A DNA stretch of 64,000 bases, taken from the NCBI GenBank assembly GCA_949130485.1, contig OX422191.1, forward strand, positions 4,465,754 through 4,529,753, given 5' to 3'. Under the pieces are notes generated by a model. The model had not been told where the DNA came from, searched no databases, and worked only from the letters and a program-made list of their open reading frames with translations. Shown here one piece after another: positions 1 through 10,220 of the stretch. Within the stretch, counting starts at the first letter, position 1, and every line of letters starts with the position of its first letter. This DNA is from Agelas oroides (lineage: Eukaryota > Porifera > Demospongiae > Agelasida > Agelasidae). Both the position numbers and the translations under genes were made by a program.

Positions 1-805
1 GGTCTAATTGCAGCAATGCATTCTTGATCTGTTGATTTTTGGAGCTCTGAGGTCACCTTGATCCCTTGATCAGCTCTCAAAAAAGGGTTTCGATCACTTG
101 ATTCAGTTGTTGATCCCAGGTGCAAGTGCTTCAACGTGGGATATATAAGCGACTACCCCTTAAAATTGTAGCCACACATTGTTATCTGAGAAATGTTAAA
201 AAGTATGTTTTCCATTTGGATCCCTGTCACGAATGATACCACAGGGAAGATGTAGGACTATTCCTTGTATGTATTGTGTCTGGTAGTGTCCAGCTGTAGC
301 TGCTCGTTGGTCTTGGGCTCTCTCGTGTCATACACTGTATAATACAATTTCCATAAAGTACATTTTATGTGGGACTCACTCAGGGCAAGTATAAAATGCT
401 GAAGTGTGGAAACAGAAGTACGGAAACTAAAGTACGGAAGTGAGAAGAAAACCCGCCTATCAGTATCTAGTGCGTTGCTGACTCACGACTGTGCCTTGTA
501 GCCAAAGGGTGACTGTCTCCAAGTAATGTGAGAGCAGGGTATAGAGCAGCCGGTTAGTGGGACCTCGGACTCCAGTGAGCACTGACAAAGTCGTTTAGCA
601 TGACACACTGAGTTGTGATGGTCTCGTTCTGAGATTGCGGTGACTATTTGCTAATATCTTAGGGGTAGTTCTGTAACTGGTTGAGCCACTGGCGAATAGT
701 CTCAGTGAGGAGCTATGACAACACCCGCGTCTGTATTGTGTAAATCAAGTTGACCTTTCACTATGGGCCTCTATGGCAGTCAGTATGATTACGTCATTCG
801 CGTAG
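1..805. other. No gene recognised
   Basis: I see no convincing coding exon, RNA gene or long repeat here. A short motif AAAGTATGTTTTCCAT at about 198-214 recurs in the same orientation at about 1798-1813, inside the neighbouring element, so this stretch may also be old mobile DNA. Confidence 0.4.
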
Positions 806-809
806 CACT

Positions 810-1944
810 AATGGCCGATTTGCATTATAGGATCACGTGATTACTGCCACGCCCCTCTGGGGGTCGGCTCCTTCTCATTCTCCATACAAAATGTATGGGA
901 AATGACTACCGTGGTCTATAAAATAGCTTGCCGCTCGTGTACAGCGTGTCCTCCAGTCATCGTTTTTAGATTATCTATTGCAGATACTATAAGCTCTGCT
1001 ACAGTATATAGACAATACGTTGAAGCTCTTCGTACGCGGCAAAAACATGGCGAATTCTACTGCCATGATTGTGGAACAGCGGCTAGACCGAATGAAAACC
1101 GACTTACGCGACTTATACTTCGACAGCTAGCGAAGATGATGTTCCCACGGTTTAACTGCACAGCAGGACCCACACAGTTACTAAGTTGAAAGTAATGTCG
1201 CGGAACCATGACCATCATAGTTCCACCCTCAAATTTTAATGACTCACACACTTATAATACACATCCCCACACAACTACAAGTACATACACAACCAGAGTC
1301 AAGCTGTGCACAGGAAGAGAGGCTAGAACAAGTATCACAGTGCCTGGAAACAGTACATACAAGTATTAATGCTGGCAATACACCAAGTGGTCCACAGAAG
1401 CTGGAACGTCCAATCATAACTTGGGTCTGTGGTCTTCATCAACCCCATTCATGGATGGTTAGCTGCCCCACTGTCCACTCGGATGATACCCTGTTTCATC
1501 AGGAAATCAGTGTACCTACATAGACACAATGACATCTATAAAGTGGGGAATCATATTTCTTGCAGATGACTCCACACAGAAACTCTAATGCCAACAGTAA
1601 CTAGCTAGATTTGAAGAGCTGTTTGTACAGCAGCTGAAACTGGCTTCATCTCTCTGCACGCGGCCCATTAATAACGTGTACAGAAAGACTAGCAGCCAGG
1701 CTTTCACGGCTTTTGGCTCACCTGAGTCGGCTGGCATCCCAAGATTGGTTCATATAATGTTCACAGTCAAGGCAATCCACCCTAGAACAGCCACATAAAG
1801 TATGTTTTCCATCTATCTTCTCGATCATGAACGGCAGCTGACTTTATGCCGCGCTGTCAGCACTCACTATACGTTTTCAATGGCGATTCCGTGGACCCTG
1901 ACCCCCAGCTGTATCACATGATCCTATAGTGCAAATCGGCCATT
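810..1944. mobile_element. DNA element with terminal inverted repeats
   Basis: The outer 31 bases at 810-840 (AATGGCCGATTTGCATTATA...) return as a reverse complement at about 1914-1944 with two or three differences. Weaker pairing, including CTGGGGGTC, continues inward. The roughly 1.1 kb interior has open frames at 902-1189 and 1239-1523 that match no family I know, and I do not treat them as genes. No target-site duplication is obvious. This is most likely a non-autonomous DNA transposon. Confidence 0.5.
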
Positions 1945-2440
1945 GCTATCTCGCATGTATCACTAATTACTAGCTTCCAACCTCCTCCGCTTAGCTTCTA
2001 TATAGGCACACATATCCACATGCACACACTGTTGCTTCAAGTGTTAATAGACCATTGGAATTGCTTATAATTAAAAGTTAATTAAAACACAAACTGTCAA
2101 AAATGCATGATATATAAACTATCTGTGAAGCAGTTCTCACTTGTGGTACAAGCTTTGTACAGTGTACTGTGTACTATGCTAGGGTACTGGTAAATGTGTC
2201 CAGATCAGGCTTCTTAATCTTGTTATTGCTTATGTTCAGGCTGTCAGTCTACAGTGTATGTTGTACAGCTTTGTGGTGTTGGTGGTGTTGAAGTACATGT
2301 ACATAAACATGCAGGTGTGTCTGAATTAGAGTAGAGATACCAATAGCTACAGTGTACATGTTTCTTTGAGCAATTATAACTTATTTTTAATGTGGAACAG
2401 TTGTGTCAGCATTAGGGCAAAGGTCTCACAGTGTTTCCGG

Positions 2441-2490
2441 GTACAGGTAGCCTTATACCCAGGCCGTTGTGGGTACGAGGCTACCTGTAC
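2441..2490. repeat. Short palindrome related to the TAGCCTCG...CCCAGGC family
   Basis: The arms GTACAGGTAGCCTT and GAGGCTACCTGTAC pair around a centre containing ACCCAGGCC. The TAGCC and CCCAGGC words link it loosely to the 51-bp palindromes described elsewhere in the window, but the outer ends differ and no target duplication is visible. Confidence 0.45.
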
Positions 2491-2829
2491 AGGAGGATGT
2501 AATGTCCACCATAAATGCTGCACCCTGCCAAATACACCGTGTTTTTGCTTGTTTCCAGCCCTAAAAGATGGTTGTTGTTTCATGCAACCCGGCCAGTTTC
2601 TGTTAGACTACATGTACATGTATGATCCACAGCAGTTGTGGCTACAAGTGGCTTAAACCTTGGTCTATGATGGTTGCTAGGAGCCTGTTTACACAGAAAG
2701 GCTGTTGTTAATTAGTTGCCATGACAGCAAGTTAAGCATTGTTGTGGCATAGATAGTAGAGTACTATCTATGGTTGTGGCTATGAACCATTGTTTCTAAT
2801 GCCATGGTCAGCCTTAGCTACAGTGTTTG

Positions 2830-2967
2830 CCCACCTTCCATTGCCCTTCTGGTACTATCGTAGATACATTCAAGCTGGTAGAAAAGAACACCCACTTGAG
2901 TTGTCTCACTCTCTCATCACAAGCTTAGAACAAGAGTATCAACAGTACTTAGCTACATACGTGTAGC
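2830..2967 (+). other. Possible isolated exon, unassigned
   Basis: After a plausible splice acceptor (...CAGCCTTAG), one frame stays open for about 49 codons to a TAG at about 2965. It is rich in aromatic and charged residues (FWYYRRYIQAGRKEHP). A second frame is also open for about 37 codons. No family is recognised and no partner exon was found, so this may be chance. Confidence 0.15.
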
Positions 2968-3239
2968 TGGCTGGCTCGTTACATTCAGTGATGTAATTTC
3001 CGGACTTAAGAGGCAATATTCGGATTGCACGTATCAAAGCGGAAACAAGCGAATAAACATTTGCAGTACACTCAGACAAACTGTACAGACATTCCATAGC
3101 ACATCCTAGTAAGGATGCATGTAGAGAAAAGGGTCACATTACAAACTCAGTACACAATATAAAGCTAGGCAGTCACAAACCATCAGGACAAATTATACCA
3201 GTCTCTGGACTCTAGGCTGAAGTTAGAATATCTGTACAC

Positions 3240-4055
3240 TCTCTGTGGTACAAGTATCACATGCATTGTGGCAAACCCATGCAGCCATCAGCGCATTCAC
3301 AATCACAATGACAAACCAGGCAAATAACATCCTCGTCTTCCTCTAGTATAGGATTTGTACAACACTCGATAGCCTGAGTTTAGTGGCGGCTCATCTGATG
3401 TGCATCCTTCCACTGTGTCCTTTTAGCCTTCTTCTCCTGCTGTTGTTTCTGGGTCTCACACTGCTGTTTTTCCATTTCTTGCTCTTCCTTTCGCTTCTTC
3501 ATTTCTTCTTCAGTACCCTGCTCCTTTTCCTTGCTCACTCACAGATGAGTGAGAAAATCATACAAGTACATGTACATCCATGTTTTTGTCCTTTGTCAAA
3601 TGACTTGTTTTAGGGTACATCAAATACACCTTTTAGGGCGTTCTTTCTTTGTTTTTCTACTTTCTTCTGCTTTGCTCTTCATCTATATTCCCTCGCTCCA
3701 ATTTCTCCTGTTTACCTTCACTCCTCCTTTCGCCATGCTATCTTTTTCGCAGAGGTTCTATACTACACTCTTTTCATCTCCACCTTTCTTACTGTCCTTT
3801 ATCAAAAGAGTCTTCAATTTTGGCCAAACAACATGTAATTCATCCACTTCAAGATCGTACCCCTCTTCATACCTAACAGTAAACCTCTCCTTTGTCTCAC
3901 TACCCTGCTTTTTCAAGGGTTTCCAAAGCAGCTTCATTCGGTTTGGACTTACTGCCTGTTGGTGGAACTTCTTCAGGAGGAATCTGCTTGGACGGCACTT
4001 CTTCAACTTTGTACAAGGTAGATGGAGCCGCTTTCTTTCTCTCTCTCTACGAATT
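3240..4055 (-). pseudogene. C-terminal part of a decayed pogo/Tigger-type transposase
   Basis: Read on the minus strand, successive frames give a segment ending in a 'YEEGYDLEVDELHVVWPKLK' motif. This resembles the region after the DDE domain of pogo/Tigger transposases. A long Lys/Glu/Gln-rich tract follows (about 3390-3540), then an acidic stretch leading into a Cys/His cluster (CLVCHCDCEC, about 3290-3330). Frameshifts near 3905 and an in-frame stop near 3380 show decay. It lies on the same strand and in the right order to be the far end of the DDE remnant at 5.9-6.96 kb. The roughly 1.8 kb between the two is filled with nested repeats, so I infer one original element split by later insertions. 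Confidence 0.6.
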
Positions 4056-4076
4056 GCAGTGAATGCTGCACGAAAT

Positions 4077-4769
4077 GAATTTACAACAAGTCACAAAAAA
4101 GTTTGCCAAATGCAAACAAGCACATGTAGGGATGAAATCCTCAAAAACCAACCAAACAAGACGGGAACGACACCACAATACTTTTACACCATCCCTACAT
4201 CTTGTGCCATTTTGCCAAAACTGTGTGTTTGTATTTGTTTGTTAGTTGTGTGTAGAAGAGGGTTGTCTTGTAGATGGAAGGGTGTGGCGTGGGTGTGTTG
4301 TGCATAGTGAGTATGTTGTGTTGTTGGTGGTTGCTACTGAGTGTAGCAGGTATGGTCCAAGTTGTGTGTAGAAGGTGTGGAGTGAGTGAGGAGTGGTGAG
4401 TGTGTGTGTTATGTTGGAATGTGCATTATGTTGTTAAGTTTTACGCCTGTTTAGCATGATAGATATGGGTTGTCTTGTATACAGGTGGCTGTGAAGTGAG
4501 TAGTGGTAATTTTGTAATGCTTTGTGAAGGATGGGTTATTTTGTGAGATAGTTGAATGGAGTGAAGTACTATGTTTGTTTGTGGTTGGTGTGGGCTAATA
4601 AGTACAAATGTAGAGGGTTTTGTGTTGTGTACAGGTGGCAAAATGGCACAAGATGTAGGGATGGTGTAAAAGTATTGTGGTGTCGTTCCCGTCTTGTTTG
4701 GTTGGTTTTTGAGGATTTCATCCCTACATGTGCTTGTTTGCGTTTGGCAAACTTTTTTGTGACTTGTTT
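4077..4769. mobile_element. Fold-back element with about 135-bp arms
   Basis: About 135-140 bases at 4077-4217 pair with 4636-4769 as a near-perfect inverted repeat around a G/T-rich centre of about 420 bp. Each arm contains a smaller module bounded by ATGTAGGGATG and CATCCCTACAT (about 4124-4201 on the left). The same 11-mer ends other elements in this window at about 5886, 38183 and 40196-40402. Open frames in the arms mirror each other and are not genes. It sits inside the split transposase. Confidence 0.75.
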
Positions 4770-5114
4770 CTGTTGTTTTTTTGTTGTTGTTGTGTAACCA
4801 CACCCCAAGTGAAATGACTTGTTATGTAGTTTATTGTTGATGTTGATGGATTTCTGGAGGATGTTAGCTGTTTGCACTTATCCACTTGACAATGGAATCA
4901 TGGGTGTAACTGTTGTCTAATTGGGTATGTGCATGTGTGTGTGAGTGGTTGTTCTAAGGCACTGTGGTATATACATGACTGTCTACCTGTTCTGTTGTAT
5001 GACAGGGTTGTAACACTGTATGTTGTGTGTTGTCCAAGGAACAGTTTCTATAGCTGGTTATACATTGTGGGCAGGTGTGTGTAGGTTGTGTATGGTGGGT
5101 GGCAGGTACATAGG

Positions 5115-5276
5115 TCATAAAGAGGTAAGGCATAACTGTGGTAAAGGAACCCTTGGAGAGTAAGAGTGTTTTTCCGGGTTCTTCCAGTACTTGTTACGGG
5201 ACGCTTGCCTTTTGCTTTCTTTGTTTCGCAGATAGTTCTGCTTATCCCGCGCCCGTTTCTTGTGGACGTTACGCAT
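5115..5276 (-). CDS. Short basic ORF, possible gene fragment
   Basis: An ATG at 5276 opens 53 codons to a TGA at 5115. The product is strongly basic, with runs such as KKRARDKQNYLRNKESKRQ and a KNPEKHS motif. This lysine/arginine pattern with NPEK spacing resembles low-complexity basic proteins I associate with sponge and cnidarian repeats, but no function is known. Nothing shows that it is expressed, and it could be the remnant of a mobile-element ORF. Confidence 0.25.
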   Translation of the reverse strand: MRNVHKKRARDKQNYLRNKESKRQASRNKYWKNPEKHSYSPRVPLPQLCLTSL

Positions 5277-5644
5277 ACTGCGTTCCTTGTCAAATCCAGC
5301 ACAAGTACGTCAACTGCTGTATGAAAGTAGCAACATATGCAATCGTTTGGGAATCAATCGATCGTCAAGTTCTCTACGGAAGTAGAATAACCGCGGCTGC
5401 ATGCCAACTTCACGTGCTGTAGCTGTTGAACTTCTGTTGACGTAATCGCTATGAATATTCTATTCTAACAAAATGGCGTATAGCAGCAAGCATAAGCGTG
5501 GGGTTACCTGAGAATCGCCGATTAATTCGACTTCTTTCTTTGAGAACGATGAGTGGTGGGTACAATACCCAGTAATTTATGCTGATCTTTCGCGTTTGAA
5601 TCGTTGTAATAGCTTCAGCTGTTGTCGTGCTATCGTGGTGAGCA

Positions 5645-5651
5645 AAAGAAG

Positions 5652-5680
<29 letters not shown>
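5645..5680 (+). repeat. (GAA)n microsatellite
   Basis: About twelve uninterrupted AAG/GAA triplets. The surrounding frame would encode poly-Lys, but no gene is supported. Confidence 0.9.
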
Positions 5681-5682
<2 letters not shown>

Positions 5683-5894
5683 CAGAAGATAGACGATTTG
5701 CCTTTTTTAGCGACTTGACTGTCAGGTACTTAGCGATGCTTTCCAGCAAATTTAACGATCCTGTTGCCCATGGAAGCACTCGATAATGTCTGATATGGCT
5801 CATGGAGGCCGTTGACTTATCTAACGCGGACATTTCGAGCGTGTCATTTGTGCACTTTGAATGTGGCCGCCATTTTTTTTCGGGGTCATCCCTA

Positions 5895-6960
5895 CATATG
5901 GCGTACTACCGTACGCCATGATTGTAGAAACCTCGACAGTATTTTCCCAGGCTTCCTTAGATAGTCAAGCAAATGTCTCTTTACTCACACATATTCCGAT
6001 GTGATCCGCAGCATAGTTCATGACAGCCTTTTTCCAGGCCTCCTTCAGGGGGCCATAAAAGCCCACATTCAAAGGCTGGGTGATGTGTGATGAATGTGCA
6101 CGGGCAGGCAATAAAGAAGAATACCTTTCCCTTGCACAGTTTCATATCTCGATATTGATGTGGGTTGAGTGACCGTCGACAAATAAAATGACAGCTAGGT
6201 CAAATTGGTGGTGTGCGGAGGCTAAGGTGATTGGCTAGCCAGCCATAAAAGAGTAGTGTGGTAACCCAGCCCTTTTCAGATTTGCCAAAGTAAGCTCCAC
6301 TGACACCACCCTCGAGTGGGTTATACCAAAATCTCTGGCCTGAAAATATGTGCATTGTTGGAATAACATCCCCTGCAGCAGAAATTCCACAGTAGCAATC
6401 TGCTGTTTTGTATCTGTGGCAGCTTGGTAGACATTTTTTGTTCCAGCCAGTATGAGAACTCTGCTAGGTTTGGGACAGAGAGGGTACCCAGTTTCATCTG
6501 CATTCCACATTCCAGCAATGTCATCAACATCGCTTTGTTCCAAGAGCTGCGTAAATGCAGCATACCACCTCAACAATACCTCTTTACTACAGGCAGCATG
6601 CAGCTTGGGCTAACTGCGGGTGCTCTGGTGTACGCATTGCAAGCTCTGAATGTTGGCGAAGGAAGGCATACCATCAGTCCTTTCCATCTTTGCATGTCCA
6701 CAAGCTTTCTCACTATCCTAGAAACCTGTTCCCTTGTCCACCCATACCCTATTCTTCCCATTTCTATCGCTCAATCAGCAGTTCTTGTTCTTGATGTAAG
6801 GTGTTGGACTGCGTTTAGATTGTTTCGATTATCGTGAAGAGTACTGTTCGGTAAGCTTGTGATGCTTCACGAAAGGATGCATGGTGATCTTTTACCAATG
6901 CTAGTGTCTTTTCAAGGTCATCTTCACTCCACCCACCCGTGGCCATACCCATTTTCAAAG
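5895..6960 (-). pseudogene. pogo/Tigger-type DDE transposase remnant (N-terminal and catalytic parts)
   Basis: Reading from 6960 downward on the minus strand, the order matches a pogo-superfamily transposase. First comes a Psq-type helix-turn-helix opening (ATGGWSEDDLEKTLALV, near 6945-6890). A CENP-B-like segment (GYGWTREQVSRIVRKL, near 6750) follows. Then comes the DDE domain, with 'NADETGYPLCPKPSRV' (first catalytic Asp, near 6500) and 'GTKNVYQAATDTKQQI' at 6576-6235. Beyond a frameshift, 'HSSHITQPLNVGFYGPLKEAWKK' resembles the second-Asp region with the usual Asp changed. Several stops and frameshifts make it non-functional. It is domesticated-looking only in size; nothing suggests host use. 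Confidence 0.8.
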
Positions 6961-6964
6961 CAAC

Positions 6965-8090
6965 ATTTAACTTGCTAATTTAGTAATGTGTTACCTAGAC
7001 AATGTAAAAGAATGCCACTCATTGCAGTTGTGCTGTCTAGGTAACTAGTTATGGATTAGTTCATCTCTGGGAGGTAGGCTGTAACTCTATCTTGGAACAT
7101 GCAATTTGAAAGGAACAAGAAATGGCCAATAAGACATACTTAAGGCAGTCTTACATGTAACACTATAGAATATAGATGGATTACTGCATCTTCATACATC
7201 CAGTAGTTGTTTTTACATATTTCAGGCTATCACAACACCACCCTAACAAAGAAAATCACCGCTTACATTGGTTGACCCTATCCGGAAAATGACTCCCCGC
7301 CTACCCGACTGCAAAAAATTCGAGTAAAATACTTGGGCCCTGAAGTTTACAACATTATTGTAGTCATGGATCAACTGGGTGAACAATGGAACATACCTGG
7401 CAAATATCGAAGCTGTTGCAGAGCCTACGTACCAAGATGAATCTTGGTCAACTTTTATGACTCCCGTTTTGGCTTGATGTTTTTCCACGTAAGAAGAAAG
7501 AACACTCACACACTTTGCACCATTTCTTTCCAACAAAGAAACGCACATGAAGTTGCTTCTGGAAGTAACTCATGCTTGAATGGAAGTTTCTGGAAGCAAT
7601 CGGGTTTAACACATCCATGTCAAGTTTATGCGCATGTACCACAAACACGTGGAAATATCCCGGATGTACTTCCATCCTGATATACTCCCGCCACTACCCT
7701 ATCATTCTTCCTTCTGCATACATGAGCCTATGAATGTATCTTCACCATGGCACACTTAAGCTCCTGTTTCAGATTTGTATGTACATTGTGCCCCACTAAG
7801 TCATATTACTTTTGGTATGCTTTTGCATCGTCATTCACATGATAGTATTATGTATACACCTATCCCTACAAGTATGGGACAGAGTCTTATAAATAATAAC
7901 ATGTGACTACATGTTCACCTGTGTAAAGCTTTACTTATAGATATGACTGTAGGTGCATATAATGCAGGTGCATTTTGTCTCCCTTAGCTAAAGACCAGAC
8001 CTGCTATCATCTCACAGCGTGGAATATTCTAGCAGATTAACTTATCAAACATGAACCATGATGCTGACTGTGACCCATGAGGCCCCAGCT
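6965..8090. other. Unassigned stretch with minus-strand open frames
   Basis: Minus-strand frames at 7675-7448 and 7548-7243 overlap and could be one decayed coding region of about 140 codons with a frameshift. The composition looks protein-like (for example DQDSSWYVGSATASIFARYVP), but I recognise no domain. It lies just beyond the start of the pogo remnant and may be older mobile DNA. Nothing else is visible here. Confidence 0.2.
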
Positions 8091-8092
8091 GT

Positions 8093-8497
8093 TATACCAT
8101 ATTTCTTCGAATAGTAGCCACACAATCAGGAGCTCTGAGTGAAATAAACTCCGCCCTCTAATAGTAGTCACGGCTACTATACCCAGCACATGCACACGTA
8201 TGCGAATAATTTCTGACGACGGTCAGCGGGCTAGCGCTAGGGCTGTTCGTGTTGTACGACTCGTTTCCACAGCTGACAGCAGGACTGAGGGGCTGCACTT
8301 AATACTGAAAGCGTGTAACAGTCGTCACTGTATTGCTCGTATGTACCTTATCTAGCCGTCATTGCTGTCACGGCGGTCTTTCCAAAGAAATAAACGCCGC
8401 CCTCGAATAATGGCCACCCTCAAATAGTAGCCCCACAGAAACGTACAGCGAAAAAAATAGTAGCCGTGGCGTCTGATCAAAGAAATGCGGTATCTAT
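8093..8497. mobile_element. TIR element just upstream of the NAB exon
   Basis: The ends ATACCATATTTCTTCGAATAGTAGCCAC (from about 8093) and the reverse complement of GCCGTGGCGTCTGATCAAAGAAATGCGGTATC (to about 8497) pair imperfectly. Internally the words AATAGTAGCC and AAATAAACGCCGCCCTCGAATA recur. It ends about 60 bp before the NAB splice acceptor, so it lies in the preceding intron. Confidence 0.55.
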
Positions 8498-8559
8498 GTG
8501 GGGGCTGGGCCTACATCACTTTTGACACTTCATCTCAACCTGTCTTTCTTTCCCCATAG

Positions 8560-10220
8560 GAGCAGATGATATTCAACAGCTCAAAGAACTGGACAGCAGT
8601 GAATTCAAACAGTTGTGTGTCATGATTGGCATGGCAAGCAAACCATTCCACGTGATGCGGTTCCAGAAAGCTCTTCAGCGTCAGTCTCACCTCAATCCTA
8701 TCCCACCAGCTGGTGTCGTACCAGTAGGAATAGCTGCCAGTACCAGTCCACATCCATCATCACAGTCAAGTCCACAAATGCATACACCACTGAATAGAAC
8801 TGCACCAATGACAGGTGCAATTTTGAGACCTTTGCACATTGCAAGTCTGAATCCTACCTCCAGTCCTCCCCCACTACAGTGTCCTCCAGTATTTGCTGGC
8901 GGGAATTTGCCATCTGCTTTATCCAACAGTGCTACAAGTTGCCAACAAACTAGCTCCTTCATTGCAATTCCCATCACTCCACAGTCTAAGTATGTAACTG
9001 TCTCACCACAACCTAATCAGAGCGACTCTGCTCGTAGATTATTTCTCCCTCCATATCTCCAGCCAGGTTCAGAGTGTAGGTCCTTTGATGACTTGGTTGA
9101 TGATCTAACTCCAGTGCAAAAGGCCTTGGGCCCCAGTCCTTTCTCACCTAGTGTTTGGGACGCTAAGCGTGCAGAAGTGATTCAAAAGCATTCAGCAATC
9201 TATGGCCAGAATGCAAGCAAACGTAAAAACGGGCAACTCAATGCTTTTGAAGTAAATGTGAATGAAGCAGCATATCAACTTTGTTTGCGAGACCCCACTT
9301 TACTTGTGCGCCGAGAAGAGCTCTTTACCTTAGCCAGACGAGCTGTGAAGGAAGGAGGGTACACTTTCTACCATGGCTTCTCCAAAGGGAAGGAGTGTGA
9401 GAATTCTCTTGCTGTAGGTGCTGTGATACCCCAAAAGAGGCACCTAGAAGACAGTGAAGATGAAGATTTGCAGAGCCTGCATGCCTCAGAAGATCCATAC
9501 CAACCCCTAACTGAGCGCAAGAAAAGAAGAAGTGATCGCATTAGAGCACTTGAAATTCTCATAGCAACTAACAAATCTGAGCAATCTGTAAAACTGGCTG
9601 CACTGGAAAAAGCCCAACAGTCTAATGACTTTTCGACTGCCTATCACATCCAGATGGAGATCGAATCACTAGGAAACAAATATATGACACTACAAATGGA
9701 GTATTCATCTCTGAAGAAGAAGCAACGTCGTTCTGAGCGATACTACAAAACCAAACAGCAGGTTAAAGTCCAGGAACCTGAGGATGGAAGAGCTTGTCTC
9801 TCAAACACTAATGATGTCAGCTCTTCATTTTCTAAGCAATTGATGGCAACCTCAACTAGCATGAGAGCTTTGACCCACCAAACTAACCCTGTTCATACAG
9901 TCAGTGTGACTTCACCCTCCGGAAGTGTGAGCTCTATTGATCATGATCACAGTCAGGGATTTACCCACCGTCCACACACTGCCTCTGGTACTACGCAACC
10001 TGTACCATTCTACCACTCGCCTGTAACTGCACAGATACTTTGCAATCAGAATCCACAGCTTGAAATCCACAATGAAGCTGAAGAGTTGGTGGCCACTGTC
10101 ACTCATTGTGCAAGTGAGGTCTCCAGACTGCTGATGAGGTTCGACAACACTGATAGTTTGCAATCAGACACTAACACCAGCAGCACACAAGCACAGAACC
10201 TTGATACATATGGACCATAA
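8560..10220 (+). CDS. NAB: NAB (NGFI-A/EGR-binding) co-repressor homologue, large 3' exon
   Basis: NAB proteins bind EGR zinc-finger activators through NCD1 and repress transcription through NCD2. This exon follows a strong acceptor (pyrimidine tract then CCCATAG at 8559). It begins in the second half of NCD1 ('DDIQQLKELDSSEFKQLC' and 'GMASKPFHVMRFQKAL'), and a Ser/Pro-rich linker follows. NCD2 lies at about residues 174-265 of the exon product ('SAIYGQNASKRKNGQL', 'VNEAAYQLCLRDPTLLVRRE', 'LFTLARRAVKEGGY'). Next comes an acidic/basic patch with KKRRSDR and a coiled coil at about residues 323-400. The last 150 residues are low-complexity. The stop is at 10218-10220, giving 552 residues, as long as a whole vertebrate NAB even without the N-terminus. 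The exon enters in phase 2, so at least one 5' exon coding for the start of NCD1 must exist; I could not find it upstream. The plain 'ATG' at 8622 is internal and is not the start. Confidence 0.85.

Noticed and set aside
902-1523. Two plus-strand ORFs at 0.9-1.5 kb as genes
   Set aside because: They lie inside a terminal-inverted-repeat element, have no recognised domain, and are no longer than expected by chance in this region.
3549-4307. 252-codon plus-strand ORF
   Set aside because: It is the antisense shadow of the Lys/Glu-rich transposase tail and of a hairpin arm; the Phe/Ser/Leu-rich product is what reversed AAG/GAA-rich DNA gives.
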